Source: an uncultured Colwellia sp.
Lineage (GTDB): Bacteria > Pseudomonadota > Gammaproteobacteria > Enterobacterales > Alteromonadaceae
Assembly: GCA_913049915.1 (NCBI GenBank)
Contig: CAJWZC010000032.1
Location: 1-38,640 of the forward strand
DNA length: 38,640 nucleotides
Direction of reading: 5' to 3'
The notes beneath the pieces are model-generated. The model made no database searches. It was not told the origin of the DNA and worked only from the letters and a program-made list of their open reading frames with translations. Positions 1 through 9,000 of this stretch are shown here, one piece after another. A program made the position numbers and the translations under genes. The stretch's first letter is position 1; every line of letters starts with the position of its first letter.

Positions 1-1
1 T

Positions 2-406
2 AATTTAAATGACTTAGCAGCCGCTCAAGTGAAACGTTACGATAAAGTGAACGGTGAAACTATTCAGCACTTTTTTATGGAATTACGTGCTAATAGTCAG
101 AGCGATAAACGTATTCATGTGATTTTAGATGGTGCGGGATATCATCGTTCACACGATGTCAAAAGTAAAGCTCAAGCACTTAATATAGCCCTTCATTATC
201 TTGTGCCATATAGTCCTAATTTGGATCCAATAGAGCGGTTATGGAAAGTGATGAATGAACATGTCAGAAACAATAAATACGTTGCAACAGCGAAAGAGTT
301 TAGAGATAAAATTGATGAGTTCTTTAGCGAAACACTTCCCACAATAGGTGATATTTTAGCTACCCGAATTAATGACAATTATCAGGTATTAAAATCTATA
401 TCTTGA
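2..406 (+). CDS. IS630-family transposase, C-terminal part (cut by window edge)
   Basis: The reading frame is open to the left edge of the window, so only the last 134 codons are visible and the GTG at 29 is not the true start. The visible part is the end of the DDE catalytic domain. ILDGAGYH carries the second acidic residue, and LVPYSPNLDPIERLW is the hallmark IS630/Tc1-like block with the catalytic glutamate. The protein would cut and paste its own element, usually at TA dinucleotides. The C-terminus looks intact. The left end of the element lies outside the window, so the terminal inverted repeats cannot be paired. Whether the full element is active cannot be judged. Confidence 0.85.
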   Translation, partial: NLNDLAAAQVKRYDKVNGETIQHFFMELRANSQSDKRIHVILDGAGYHRSHDVKSKAQALNIALHYLVPYSPNLDPIERLWKVMNEHVRNNKYVATAKEFRDKIDEFFSETLPTIGDILATRINDNYQVLKSIS

Positions 407-483
407 AGTGTGATGGGTATATGTACTTTTTAAGTTGCTTCAATAGTTATCTTTGCTTATTTACCACTATTCGTTCCTAAATA

Positions 484-2037
484 CTATGAACTATGAATCG
501 GTACTATCACTTTAAAACATGCACCTTTATCAACTGTAATATTATCTATTGTGCCGCCTAATTTAGCATCGACAAGATTAAAGACAATATTCAAACCTAA
601 GCCAGAGCCACCTTGACCACGTTTAGTGGTAATAAAAGGTTCAAAAATTTTATTCTTAACTTCATCACTAATGCCCTTACCATTATCTTGATATAACAAG
701 GTTAAATAGCCATTTTCTTGGATAAAGCGAATAGATATTTCACCCTCTCGGCTGTTTTCAAAACCGTGAATGTGTGAATTTACCATAAAGTTAGTTAAAA
801 TTTGATTCCAGGCGCTAGGGTAAGTGACCAAACATAAGGTTTCGTCTACCTCAATATTGATACGGTAATTTTTCGTTTTAAATATAGTTTTAACGGTATT
901 GACTACATTATTGACATGTTTCGCTAAATTTATATTTACTTCTGGATCTGTGTGTTGCTCAACAGCTACTGATTTAAAGCTTCGAATCAGATCAACTGAC
1001 TTAATCAAACTACGCTCTATAATTTGTTCATATTCTGTGAGTAAATTTAACTTACTGACTAGAAAAGATTTTGTTAGTGTTTCACTACTGATAGCTGCCT
1101 GTAAACTATCAACATGTTCCTTTAGTGCGGAAATTGAAGTGACACAAATACCCAATGGTGTATTAACTTCATGAGCAACACCAGCGACTAACTGACCAAG
1201 TGAAGCCATTTTTTCCGATTGTACTATTTTATCTTTAGCTAGCGTCAAATCATCAAAAGATTGCTGTAATTGATTATTACTTTTAGCAAGCATAGCGGTC
1301 CTATCATGCACTTTAACTTCAAGATCACCATTAAGTGCCAATAAAGCATTTTCAGCATCTCCTAACTTACTAATTTCACTGTTTAGATTCATCCGCATGA
1401 TATTGATCGCATCAACTAAGTCGTCTAATTCATCCTTAGTTTGATAACGATTTGATAGTGTCAACTCGTCTTCTGAATTATGACTACCCAGTTGCTGGGC
1501 GTACGTAGTAATAAGAAATAAATGTCGTGTAATAATTTGATTAACAATGAATAGAATAAAAAAAGTTAGTAGGAATATCTTTATCGACTCGTTCAATAAA
1601 ATAAAACCCGCTTGTTGGTATAACATTTGGTATATCTCTTGATAGTCTGCATAAACAGTCAGCTTACCAACAACATTATCTGAATAGTTAATTGGGTACT
1701 CGACTACTTTTTCTGCATCTATATCAGTTCGACCCAACTGACGCTGGTAATCAAAATCATTCGATATTTTAACTAAACGTATATCAGGTAAATCAACAAT
1801 ACCCTTTAACTGCACAGCAAGAAGAGGCTCATTAAAGTCCCATAAACTTGTGGCAATTGAAGGAATATAGCTTTGCTCAATATTATCAAAACGTTGCTCT
1901 AATAATCGTAAATCATTTTGAAAAGAACTATATAGTTGAATGAGTGTTGAACATATTGAAAAGAAAATGCTACACAATAAAATATAAGACAACAGGCGCC
2001 GATTTAGCTTATTAATAATGTTAAAGGCATTCATCAT
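484..2037 (-). CDS. Membrane sensor histidine kinase (orphan)
   Basis: A 517-residue two-component sensor kinase. A short cytoplasmic N-terminus leads to a membrane helix (about 15-37), a periplasmic sensing segment (about 38-148) and a second helix (about 152-168). A HAMP-like linker (about 170-225) and a coiled coil (about 225-275) follow. The phosphoacceptor motif is GVAHEVNTPLG with His289. The ATPase domain has an N-box (NSHIHGF), a G1 box (DNGKGIS) and a G2 box (GSGLGL). There is no receiver domain and no response regulator next to it, so the partner is unknown. Its kinase core strongly resembles that of the GAF kinase at 33829-35166, which does have an adjacent regulator. The gene sits between a transposase and decayed DNA. 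Confidence 0.88.
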   Translation of the reverse strand: MMNAFNIINKLNRRLLSYILLCSIFFSICSTLIQLYSSFQNDLRLLEQRFDNIEQSYIPSIATSLWDFNEPLLAVQLKGIVDLPDIRLVKISNDFDYQRQLGRTDIDAEKVVEYPINYSDNVVGKLTVYADYQEIYQMLYQQAGFILLNESIKIFLLTFFILFIVNQIITRHLFLITTYAQQLGSHNSEDELTLSNRYQTKDELDDLVDAINIMRMNLNSEISKLGDAENALLALNGDLEVKVHDRTAMLAKSNNQLQQSFDDLTLAKDKIVQSEKMASLGQLVAGVAHEVNTPLGICVTSISALKEHVDSLQAAISSETLTKSFLVSKLNLLTEYEQIIERSLIKSVDLIRSFKSVAVEQHTDPEVNINLAKHVNNVVNTVKTIFKTKNYRINIEVDETLCLVTYPSAWNQILTNFMVNSHIHGFENSREGEISIRFIQENGYLTLLYQDNGKGISDEVKNKIFEPFITTKRGQGGSGLGLNIVFNLVDAKLGGTIDNITVDKGACFKVIVPIHSS

Positions 2038-2417
2038 AATAGTTTTCTCATTAAACCTATGCTGTATTAAATGGGTATGAATTTATCATCAAAAACTAAA
2101 GTGAACGATATCTGCGACCAACAATACGTACTTAAAGACCGAAAATATTAATACTATTCGTTAAGTGGATATTGGTAAAGCTAATTTAGTTATAAAGAGC
2201 TATTATTATCTTAAAAACAAGCACAAAGAGCAGTTATAATTATCGTTCGCTACAGTTAAAGAGTTCTCATAAAAAGCTAAATGATTACTAGCTTGTCTTG
2301 CCAGTGCATATCAATCCCTTAGCAATGTCAGTTAGATAAAATATTACTCTCCCACTACGAATTAATATTTTAAATTTCTATTTCAAATATTGTCTCTAAA
2401 TTAAGTTCGTAAAAGTC

Positions 2418-2450
2418 AAAATATAATTAAAATATAATTAAAATATAATT
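2418..2450. repeat. Three perfect tandem copies of an 11-bp AT unit
   Basis: The unit AAAATATAATT occurs three times head to tail without a mismatch (2418-2428, 2429-2439, 2440-2450). Each copy contains TATAAT and an A-tract. The 11-bp period is close to one helical turn, so the tract should be curved or easily melted. It lies about 380 bp upstream of the histidine kinase start on the minus strand, in non-coding DNA. No function is shown. Confidence 0.75.
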
Positions 2451-2649
2451 GCGAGTCGACAAGTTTGTCTTATCTTTTTAGTAGTAAAACTGAATGATAT
2501 TTTTTATCAAGGAGATGAAATAAATAGTTGTAAGGATATATAATCATTATTTTTTGGTTGCAGGAACGTTATAACGATGATCTATCAAGTAACTTCTCAT
2601 ATAGTTCAAACAACTTGTTCAGCTTTATGGTCAATTGTTGATTGAAGTC

Positions 2650-3050
2650 CTATGGTAGGCTTTCGGTATTTACATTCAGAGAAAAGTAATCAAAAACCTT
2701 TTTATCTTCGTAATCAAGTAATTCAATCTGACCATTTTCAGGTACTTTATCGCTTATATGATAAACATCATTATAATCGGTCAATGTGTAAATATTATTG
2801 ACCTGTTTAGATTTTTTCGTCTTGATTAATAAGCTTTTTATGGTTCATATTTCTAATTCTTGAACATCTAAAAACAATGGCTCGAACCACTTAATACCTT
2901 GAGTAACTTGATGTGATAAATGATATTTTTCTCTACAAAATGATTTGCTAGGAAGGTGCTATCAACAAAGGTGAGAGTAGTTAAAAGTACAAATAACTCT
3001 ATGCATGTAGTTACTCGCAATAACAAACGAAGTTTTTTTATTGCCAACAA
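2650..3050 (-). pseudogene. Broken gene of unknown function (one frameshift, one internal stop)
   Basis: A lysine-rich start (MLAIKKLRLLLR) and a hydrophobic segment that could be a signal or membrane helix open in one frame, which closes at 2868. The coding signal moves near 2925-2945 to another minus-strand frame with protein-like composition (HQVTQGIKWFEPLFLDVQ). That frame is interrupted by a TGA at 2845-2847. It then runs on through YTLTDYNDVYHISDKVPENG to a TAG at 2650-2652. Joined, this gives about 130 residues: a small secreted or membrane-anchored protein with an acidic C-terminal half. The family was not recognised. No start codon with a good ribosome site was found; the first frame opens with TTG directly after a stop. 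Confidence 0.5.
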
Positions 3051-3206
3051 TTATTTAAAGCAAATGAAGAGTAAAATCACTAATGTATTTAGTAATAAGC
3101 TTATGACGAATACTGCCGAGTAAATAGATATGGTTAAGTTCCTTGGCAGTCTGATATACCTAGCTAGTAACTCGACCGTGGTACTAAATTTACAACAAAT
3201 AACCTA

Positions 3207-3290
3207 CTCTTTCAAATCAGAACTTTCTATATATTGTATCGCACGACTGATTTGAATTAACACGTCCTTCAAACAGTGTTTGCAAGCGAG
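3207..3290 (-). pseudogene. Decayed tRNA-Leu 3' half and terminator copy
   Basis: Positions 3207-3256 align without gaps to 3681-3730, the terminator and 3' end of the intact tRNA-Leu gene, with 42 of 50 bases identical by hand count. The match covers the terminator stem, the spacer, the acceptor 3' strand (TATCGCACGA against TACCGCAGGA) and part of the T arm. Weaker similarity continues to about 3290. Differences in the acceptor and T arm break the pairing, so no functional tRNA is expected. It reads as a remnant of a tandem tRNA-Leu duplication, or less likely an old integration (att) footprint. Confidence 0.65.
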
Positions 3291-3328
3291 TTTAAAAAAC
3301 GTACCGTCAAAAAAATCCTGATTATAAT

Positions 3329-3607
3329 TTAAGTCCTATAAAGTACTTTAATTACATGCCAACCAAATTTAGTTTTAACGAGATGAGGCTCTAGTATAGC
3401 GCCCTTAAAGGCTATTTTATCAAACTGAGGTACCATTTGACCTCGTTTAAACTCGCCTAAATCCCCGCCCTTTTTACCAGACGGACATGACGAATATTTT
3501 TTAGCTAATGTTTGAAACTTAGCACCTTTAGCTAACTGCTTAATTATATCTTCTGCTATTTCTTTGTGCTTAACCAATATATGGAGTGCGTGCGCTGTAG
3601 CTGCCAT
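3329..3607 (-). CDS. ppiC: Peptidyl-prolyl cis-trans isomerase C (parvulin)
   Basis: This 92-residue protein is a single parvulin domain of the same length and pattern as E. coli PpiC. It starts [19 protein letters not shown] and contains the typical blocks [19 protein letters not shown] and [12 protein letters not shown]. It speeds cis-trans isomerisation of prolyl bonds during protein folding, in the cytoplasm, since no signal peptide is present. It lies between the intact tRNA-Leu gene and its decayed copy, both on the same strand. The short gap downstream of the tRNA terminator suggests it is transcribed from its own promoter near 3610-3660. Confidence 0.95.
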   Translation of the reverse strand: MAATAHALHILVKHKEIAEDIIKQLAKGAKFQTLAKKYSSCPSGKKGGDLGEFKRGQMVPQFDKIAFKGAILEPHLVKTKFGWHVIKVLYRT

Positions 3608-3666
3608 GTAAAAACCTTTTTAATACTGTTTGATAACTAAGTTATTATAAACTTATTTTTCGGACA

Positions 3667-3701
3667 TAAAAAAGCCCCGACTCTTTCGAATCAGGGCTTT
3701 C
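3667..3701 (-). terminator. Rho-independent terminator of tRNA-Leu
   Basis: Read on the minus strand, an AAAGCCC arm and a GGGCTTT arm flank an imperfect stem (GATTC / GAGTC) and are followed by a run of six T. It begins just after the tRNA CCA end. Confidence 0.85.
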
Positions 3702-3707
3702 TATATA

Positions 3708-3792
3708 TGGTACCGCAGGACGGACTTGAACCGTCACTTCTTTCGAAACCGGATTTTGAATCCGGCGTGTCTACCAATTCCACCACTGCGGC
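3708..3792 (-). tRNA. tRNA-Leu (anticodon CAA), CCA encoded
   Basis: On the minus strand the gene begins GCCGCAG and ends CTGCGGT-A-CCA, so the acceptor stem pairs 7 of 7 and the CCA tail is encoded. The D arm has TGGTGGAATTGGTAGACAC. The anticodon stem-loop is CCGGA-TTCAAAA-TCCGG, giving anticodon CAA, which reads UUG leucine codons. A long variable arm and a T loop with GTTCAAGTC follow. The length of 85 nt fits a class II leucine tRNA. A terminator follows directly. Confidence 0.97.
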
Positions 3793-4108
3793 TTAAAATT
3801 TCGTGTTAAGAGTATTATATCAACTTCTAACTTAAATACTTAATAGTCAGCGACTTACTTGTAAAATGGCAACTTTTCAATCGCCATATATACTAATTTC
3901 ATCACGCTGATATTAACTTTTATAACTTAAATATTTATGCTTTCCATGCAGAGGATTATAAATCCGTTGAGCTCAACAATTTAGTGACTCACTAACTTTC
4001 GCTATGAGCTAAAGAAGAGCATTATACGAAACTTATTGCAGTAAGCAACAAGTTTTTCACTCGTTCACTATCCTCAGGCATCAAGTGTCGTTTATTTATG
4101 CAATCGTC
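3793..4108. other. Intergenic stretch, nothing recognised
   Basis: About 316 bases between the tRNA-Leu gene and the end of the TetR gene. It should hold the tRNA promoter at its left side. No convincing reading frame, hairpin terminator or repeat was seen. Confidence 0.5.
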
Positions 4109-4729
4109 TTACATTCTGTGCGCATTTAAAAAAATATCTACAGCCTGAGTTACTTGATCCATGATTTCTTCATTGCTGACTTTTTGATTTGGTAATAATA
4201 AACTTCGAGTATGTAATGGACCTTTGGCCATTTCAAGCAACATTTGTGCACTAAAGTGATAATTTTTAATTTTTATTATTTTTTTATCAGTCAACCATGT
4301 TAAATAATTAACTAGTGGTATAACACCCGCCATCGGCCCTTTTTGATAAATCATCTCACCCAGTTCAGGGAACTTCACTACTTGTTGTACCACTAAACGA
4401 AACAGTGACATCAAATCCGCTGATAACATGCCTTGTACAAACTTGTAGCACACTTGAATAAGTGCTTGCTTAGCATCCAGCTCTCGATTTATCAAAGTCA
4501 AAATTTCAGACTGTACTTTGACTTGTCTTTGAACAACAGCCATCAACAAGCCTCGTTTATTGCCAAACTCATTATAGATAGAGCGTCTTGAGCCGCCTGC
4601 TTCATTAATGATCATTGCTAAAGATGTTTCATCAAACCCTTTATGATAAAAAAGATTTTTGGCTGCATCTAAGATCAAAAGGCCTCTTGGGCTGAGTTTC
4701 ATTAGTTCTAAAGTACTGTCTTTAACCAT
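4109..4729 (-). CDS. TetR/AcrR-family transcriptional repressor of the RND pump
   Basis: A 206-residue regulator. The N-terminal helix-turn-helix (about residues 15-62) has the family pattern ILDAAKNLFYHKGFDETSL, then INEAGGSRRSIYNEFGNKRG. The rest is a helical ligand-binding domain typical of the family. The gene is divergent from the RND efflux genes starting at 4892, with two near-identical palindromes in the 160-bp gap. The likely role is repression of the pump and of itself, relieved by a compound the pump exports; the ligand is unknown. The ATG at 4729 is well placed for the domain and was kept. Confidence 0.9.
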   Translation of the reverse strand: MVKDSTLELMKLSPRGLLILDAAKNLFYHKGFDETSLAMIINEAGGSRRSIYNEFGNKRGLLMAVVQRQVKVQSEILTLINRELDAKQALIQVCYKFVQGMLSADLMSLFRLVVQQVVKFPELGEMIYQKGPMAGVIPLVNYLTWLTDKKIIKIKNYHFSAQMLLEMAKGPLHTRSLLLPNQKVSNEEIMDQVTQAVDIFLNAHRM

Positions 4730-4763
4730 TTAAGATTGCCGTTATTATAAATATATTGTTGAC

Positions 4764-4785
4764 TTTGGTACTATATAGTACCAAA
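4764..4785. promoter_or_regulatory. Perfect 22-bp palindromic operator (TetR site 1)
   Basis: TTTGGTACTAT is followed immediately by its exact reverse complement. The site lies between the divergent tetR-type gene and the efflux genes, the usual place for a TetR-family operator. A TTGACT sequence at 4759-4764 abuts it and could be a -35 element for the efflux genes, so binding would block the promoter. Confidence 0.75.
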
Positions 4786-4788
4786 ATA

Positions 4789-4810
4789 TTCGGCACTATG
4801 TAGTACCAAT
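4789..4810. promoter_or_regulatory. Imperfect second operator (TetR site 2)
   Basis: The core GGCACTATGTAGTACC matches the core of site 1 (GGTACTATATAGTACC) except at two positions. Its centre is 25 bp from that of site 1. Two similar palindromes at fixed spacing suggest two repressor dimers bound side by side. Confidence 0.65.
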
Positions 4811-4891
4811 TATAAATTTCAGTCAAAATGAACTTTACTCATAGGGATATCCCTGCATTTTGCTTAGCCAAAAGAACCTAAAGGAAGACGT

Positions 4892-6004
4892 ATGCGCGCG
4901 CTCTTATTTACATTTTTTTTTACAGTTACTGCCCTATTACTCGTTGGGTGTAATGAATCAGCTAAAGAAATTACTAAACCAATTCGTCCAATAATGTGGA
5001 CAAAGGTAGCAATATCTCCTTTTGAACAAATCCGTACTCTGTCTGGTATTGTTGCCCCCGTTGAAGCAACCAAACTTAGTTTTGAAGTACAAGGAAAAAT
5101 TCAAAGTATTGAAGTAAATTTAGGTAATGATGTCGTTAAAGGGCAAGAACTTGCCCGCTTAAATCAGCGAAATTTTAATTTGGGACTTCAATCTGCACAA
5201 GCGCAATACCAACAAGCTAAAGCAACCTTGATTGATGCTAAAAATAGTTATAATCGTTATGAAAAACTACTTAAACAAGGCGTTGTGTCACAATCGGGTT
5301 TTGATAATGCTAAGGCTACTTTTGATGCTAGTAAAAGTGCTGCCGATGTTGCCCAAGCGCAGCTAGATATTGCCAGTAAAAATTTACAAGATAGTATTTT
5401 ATTAGCACCCTATGACGGCATTATTACCAAACGTTTATTTGAACCGTCTCAGCAAATATCACCAGGAGAATCTCTTTTTGAAATTGAAGGTAATCATGGC
5501 TTAGAGGTTCATATCTTAGTACCTGAAACCCTTATTCGAGAATTACGATTGCACACTATTCTTTCTATTAATTTTCCAGCTTTACCTGAATTAGCTATGC
5601 AGGGCCAAATTACAGAAATAGGTACTCGCGCTGAATTTGCTAATGCTTTTCCAGTAACGGCAGTATTACAAGGTGATAATCCCTTACTGCGTGCAGGCAT
5701 GACAGCAGAAGTAGAGTTCTCCTTTTTAGGTACTGGCAGAACAGGCCATAAAGGTGACGTTCTTCTTATCCCGGCAACCGCATTAAGTGCTGGCTTAGCA
5801 CAAAAAGCGTATGTTTTTGTATATAATCCTGAAACACAGCAAGTGACTAAAACTCAAGTACAGACAGAAAATATTTTCAAAAATGAAGTGTTCATATCAT
5901 CAGGCTTAAAGCACGGCGATATTATTGCTACAGCGGGTGTTAGCTTCTTACGTGATGGACAACAAGTCAGTTTAATAGATAACAGCATACAGCGTTTTAA
6001 TTAA
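4892..6004 (+). CDS. RND efflux periplasmic adaptor lipoprotein (membrane fusion protein)
   Basis: A 370-residue adaptor that should bridge the inner-membrane pump encoded next to it and an outer-membrane channel. The signal peptide ends in a lipobox (LLLVGC, Cys20), so it is probably a lipoprotein. A biotinyl-lipoyl-like half (about 60-95) leads into a helical hairpin (about 95-165, SAQAQYQQAKATLIDAKNSY). The second lipoyl half (DSILLAPYDGIITKR) and beta-barrel and membrane-proximal domains follow. AAGGAAG just upstream is a good ribosome site for this ATG. It is 11 bp from the pump gene. No outer-membrane TolC-type gene is adjacent, so one must be supplied from elsewhere. Confidence 0.93.
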   Translation: MRALLFTFFFTVTALLLVGCNESAKEITKPIRPIMWTKVAISPFEQIRTLSGIVAPVEATKLSFEVQGKIQSIEVNLGNDVVKGQELARLNQRNFNLGLQSAQAQYQQAKATLIDAKNSYNRYEKLLKQGVVSQSGFDNAKATFDASKSAADVAQAQLDIASKNLQDSILLAPYDGIITKRLFEPSQQISPGESLFEIEGNHGLEVHILVPETLIRELRLHTILSINFPALPELAMQGQITEIGTRAEFANAFPVTAVLQGDNPLLRAGMTAEVEFSFLGTGRTGHKGDVLLIPATALSAGLAQKAYVFVYNPETQQVTKTQVQTENIFKNEVFISSGLKHGDIIATAGVSFLRDGQQVSLIDNSIQRFN

Positions 6005-6015
6005 GTGGAATTTTG

Positions 6016-9000
6016 ATGAACATTACTCAACTAGCTTTTACCTACCGAAAAAGCGTATTATTAATTATTACGGTATTACTTGTTAATGGCCTTTTTGCCT
6101 ACTTCACATTACCAGCACAAGAAGATCCAACTATTACCATTCGTGAAGCGATTGTTAGTACCTCCTTTCCGGGTATGGCACCCGATAGAATAGAACAGTT
6201 AATCACTAAAAAATTAGAAGAAGAAATACGAAAAATACCGCAAGTCAAAGAAATAAAATCTAGCTCTGCTACTGGTATATCTATCATTCACGTTAAAATT
6301 TATGATCGTTATTTTAACCTTGATGATATTTGGCAAAACCTACGTAATAAAGTAACCGCTGCACATAAAAAGATGCCCTCAGGTACACATACTCCTTTTG
6401 TTAACGATGAGTTTGGTGATGTATCCGTTGTTACTTTAGCGCTAACCGCTGATGGTTTTGATCTGGGTGAAATGTATGATATTGCCCAGCATATTCGCGA
6501 TACATTGTATGGTGTAGAAGGTACCAAAAAAATTGAAATTTTAGGTCGACAAGAAGAGCGTATTTTCTTAGAAGCATCTAATGCGAGGCTTGCTCAGTTA
6601 GGCATTTCTCCACAATCACTTATCAGTGAATTACAAAAACAAAATATTGTCCGCTCTGGTGGCCAAGTGAACACAGGAGCAATCAGTTTTATTGTTGAAC
6701 CCTCTGGTAATTTCAACAGCTTAGCGGATATTGGTGATACCTATATTAGTATTCCTAATACTGAAGATTTTATCGCACTAAAGGATGTTGTTTCTTTACG
6801 CCGTGATTTTATCGATCCACCAGATAAAACTGCCTACTTAAATGGTCAATCAGCGATATTCTTTGCCATCTCGATGTTGCCAGAAAATAATCTTTTAGAA
6901 TATGCTCCTCAAGTATTAAGTAAAATCAATGAAATCGAATCAAGTTTATCTATCGGCTACAACCTTGAAATTGCCACTTATCAAGCAGACCAAGTAGAAA
7001 AGACTATTAATGGTGTTTCTGTTAATGTATTACAAACGTTGGCGATTGTATTAGTAGTTGTCATTTTATTTTTAGGTTTACGCACCGGTCTTATTGTTGG
7101 TGCTATCGTGCCTTTTGTTATGCTCACCACACTAAGTATAATGCAATTTAGTGACATGAAACTCGAACGAATGAGTTTAGCGACACTAATTATATCGCTG
7201 GGTTTATTAGTTGATAATGGTATTGTTATCGCTGAAGACTTCAAACGTCGATTAGAAGATGGTGTAGATCGCTATAATGCCATGTTGCAAGGTAGTAAAG
7301 AACTCGCTATTCCGTTACTGAGCTCATCGGTTACGACTATTCTATTTTTCTTACCATTGATGTTGGCTGAACATGTTGCTGGCGAATATACTCGCTCTAT
7401 TTCACTCGTTATTCTTATTACCTTACTAACAAGCTGGATATTAGCTTTATGTGTTACCCCGCTGTTATGTTACTTCTTTATTATACTCCCTAAAGATAAA
7501 GGGACTAAAGTTAGTAAATCTGAAAAGCCAGACCCAAGTAAACTCTATCGTTGCTATGAAACGTTTTTACATTGGTTACTCAAACATAAAGCCCTATTTA
7601 TGACGACTATGTTAGCGTTGTTTATTGGCTCAATCATCTCGATGGAGTATGTCGCCAAGCAATTCTTTCCTGATTCAGATCGTACTCAAATCCTAGTTAA
7701 TATTGACTTGCCTAATGGCACTTCATCAACAGAAACTAATCGCCAGATGAAGGATATTTTCACTTGGTTAGAGGATGATGAACGTTTTAATTATATTGAT
7801 AGTTATTCCGCCTATGTTGGCTTTAGTGGCCCAAGATTCGTGATGTCGCTTAACCCTGAAGATCCAGCACAAAACAAAGGTTTTATGGTATTAAACGTTA
7901 AAGATAATACTGATATCAGTGCCACAGTACTAAAACTTGATGAACAGATTGAACATGATTTTCCAAACGTATCTGCACGCGTAAAAAAAATGTTTTTAGG
8001 TCCGTCAGACTCAAGTACTATTAAAATTCAAGTAAAAGGACCAGACAAAGACGTTATCTATAAAAAAGCACAGCAGATAATGGCCGTATTGCACGATGTC
8101 CCTAATACTATCGATATTCGGACTGATTGGGAAAACTTAATTACTAAAATTGATGTACAAATAGATCAACATAGGGCCAAGCGATCTGGCCTTACCTCTG
8201 AAGAAATTGCACAAGCGTTAGAGGCTTATTTCTCTGGTTCGAAAATTACTGAATTTCGAGAAGATGATAATGTTATTCCCATAGTACTGCGGGCAGAGCA
8301 AGCAGAACGTCAAAGCTTAGATAGGCTTAGAACCCTCAATATTTATTCAAATAAGACAGGTCAAACAATCCCTTTATTTCAAGTGGCTAACTTAGCACCG
8401 TACAATCAATTTTCGATTATTCATCACGAAGATTTGTTTCGTACTATTAGTATTCAAGCAAGAAACTCTGATGTAGCTGCTGAAGATCTTAAGCAAATTA
8501 TTGATGAAAAAATTCAGGCATTAGCCGCTGACTTACCGTTAAACCATAGTATTGAATATGATGGCGTAATTAAGGAGTCTCGTGCTGCTCAAAAAGCTTT
8601 AGGTGCTAGTATGCCGATAGTATTAGGTTTAATCTTAATATTATTAGTCGCGCAATTTAATTCTTTTAGACAAGCGGCGGTGATCGCCTTAACCATTCCA
8701 CTATCATTTATCGGGGCAGTGTTAGGACTATTTTTGATGCAAGCTCCATTTGGTTTTATGGTAACCCTAGGGCTATACAGCTTAGCGGGTATCATTATCA
8801 ATAACGCCATTGTATTGATTGATAGAATTAAAATTGAAACTGCATCAGGAAAATCTGACTATCAAGCTGTGGTTGATGCCTGTTTAACAAGACTACGTCC
8901 AATAACTATGACAACAATCACCACAGTGATGGGCCTATTACCCTTAATTATTGGTAAGGACCCCTTGTTTTACGGTATGGCTAATGTGATTGCCTTTGGT

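Noticed and set aside
899-1174. A 91-codon plus-strand frame inside the histidine kinase gene
   Set aside because: It is antisense to a clearly coding kinase core and has no domain or ribosome site.
2250-2640. Remains of a second insertion sequence next to the IS630 transposase
   Set aside because: No transposase-like translation and no terminal inverted repeats could be identified.
3257-3680. A mini-island between two att-like tRNA-Leu 3' ends
   Set aside because: The only gene between the repeats is ppiC, an ordinary core gene, with no integrase. The repeat also includes terminator DNA, which favours tandem tRNA duplication.
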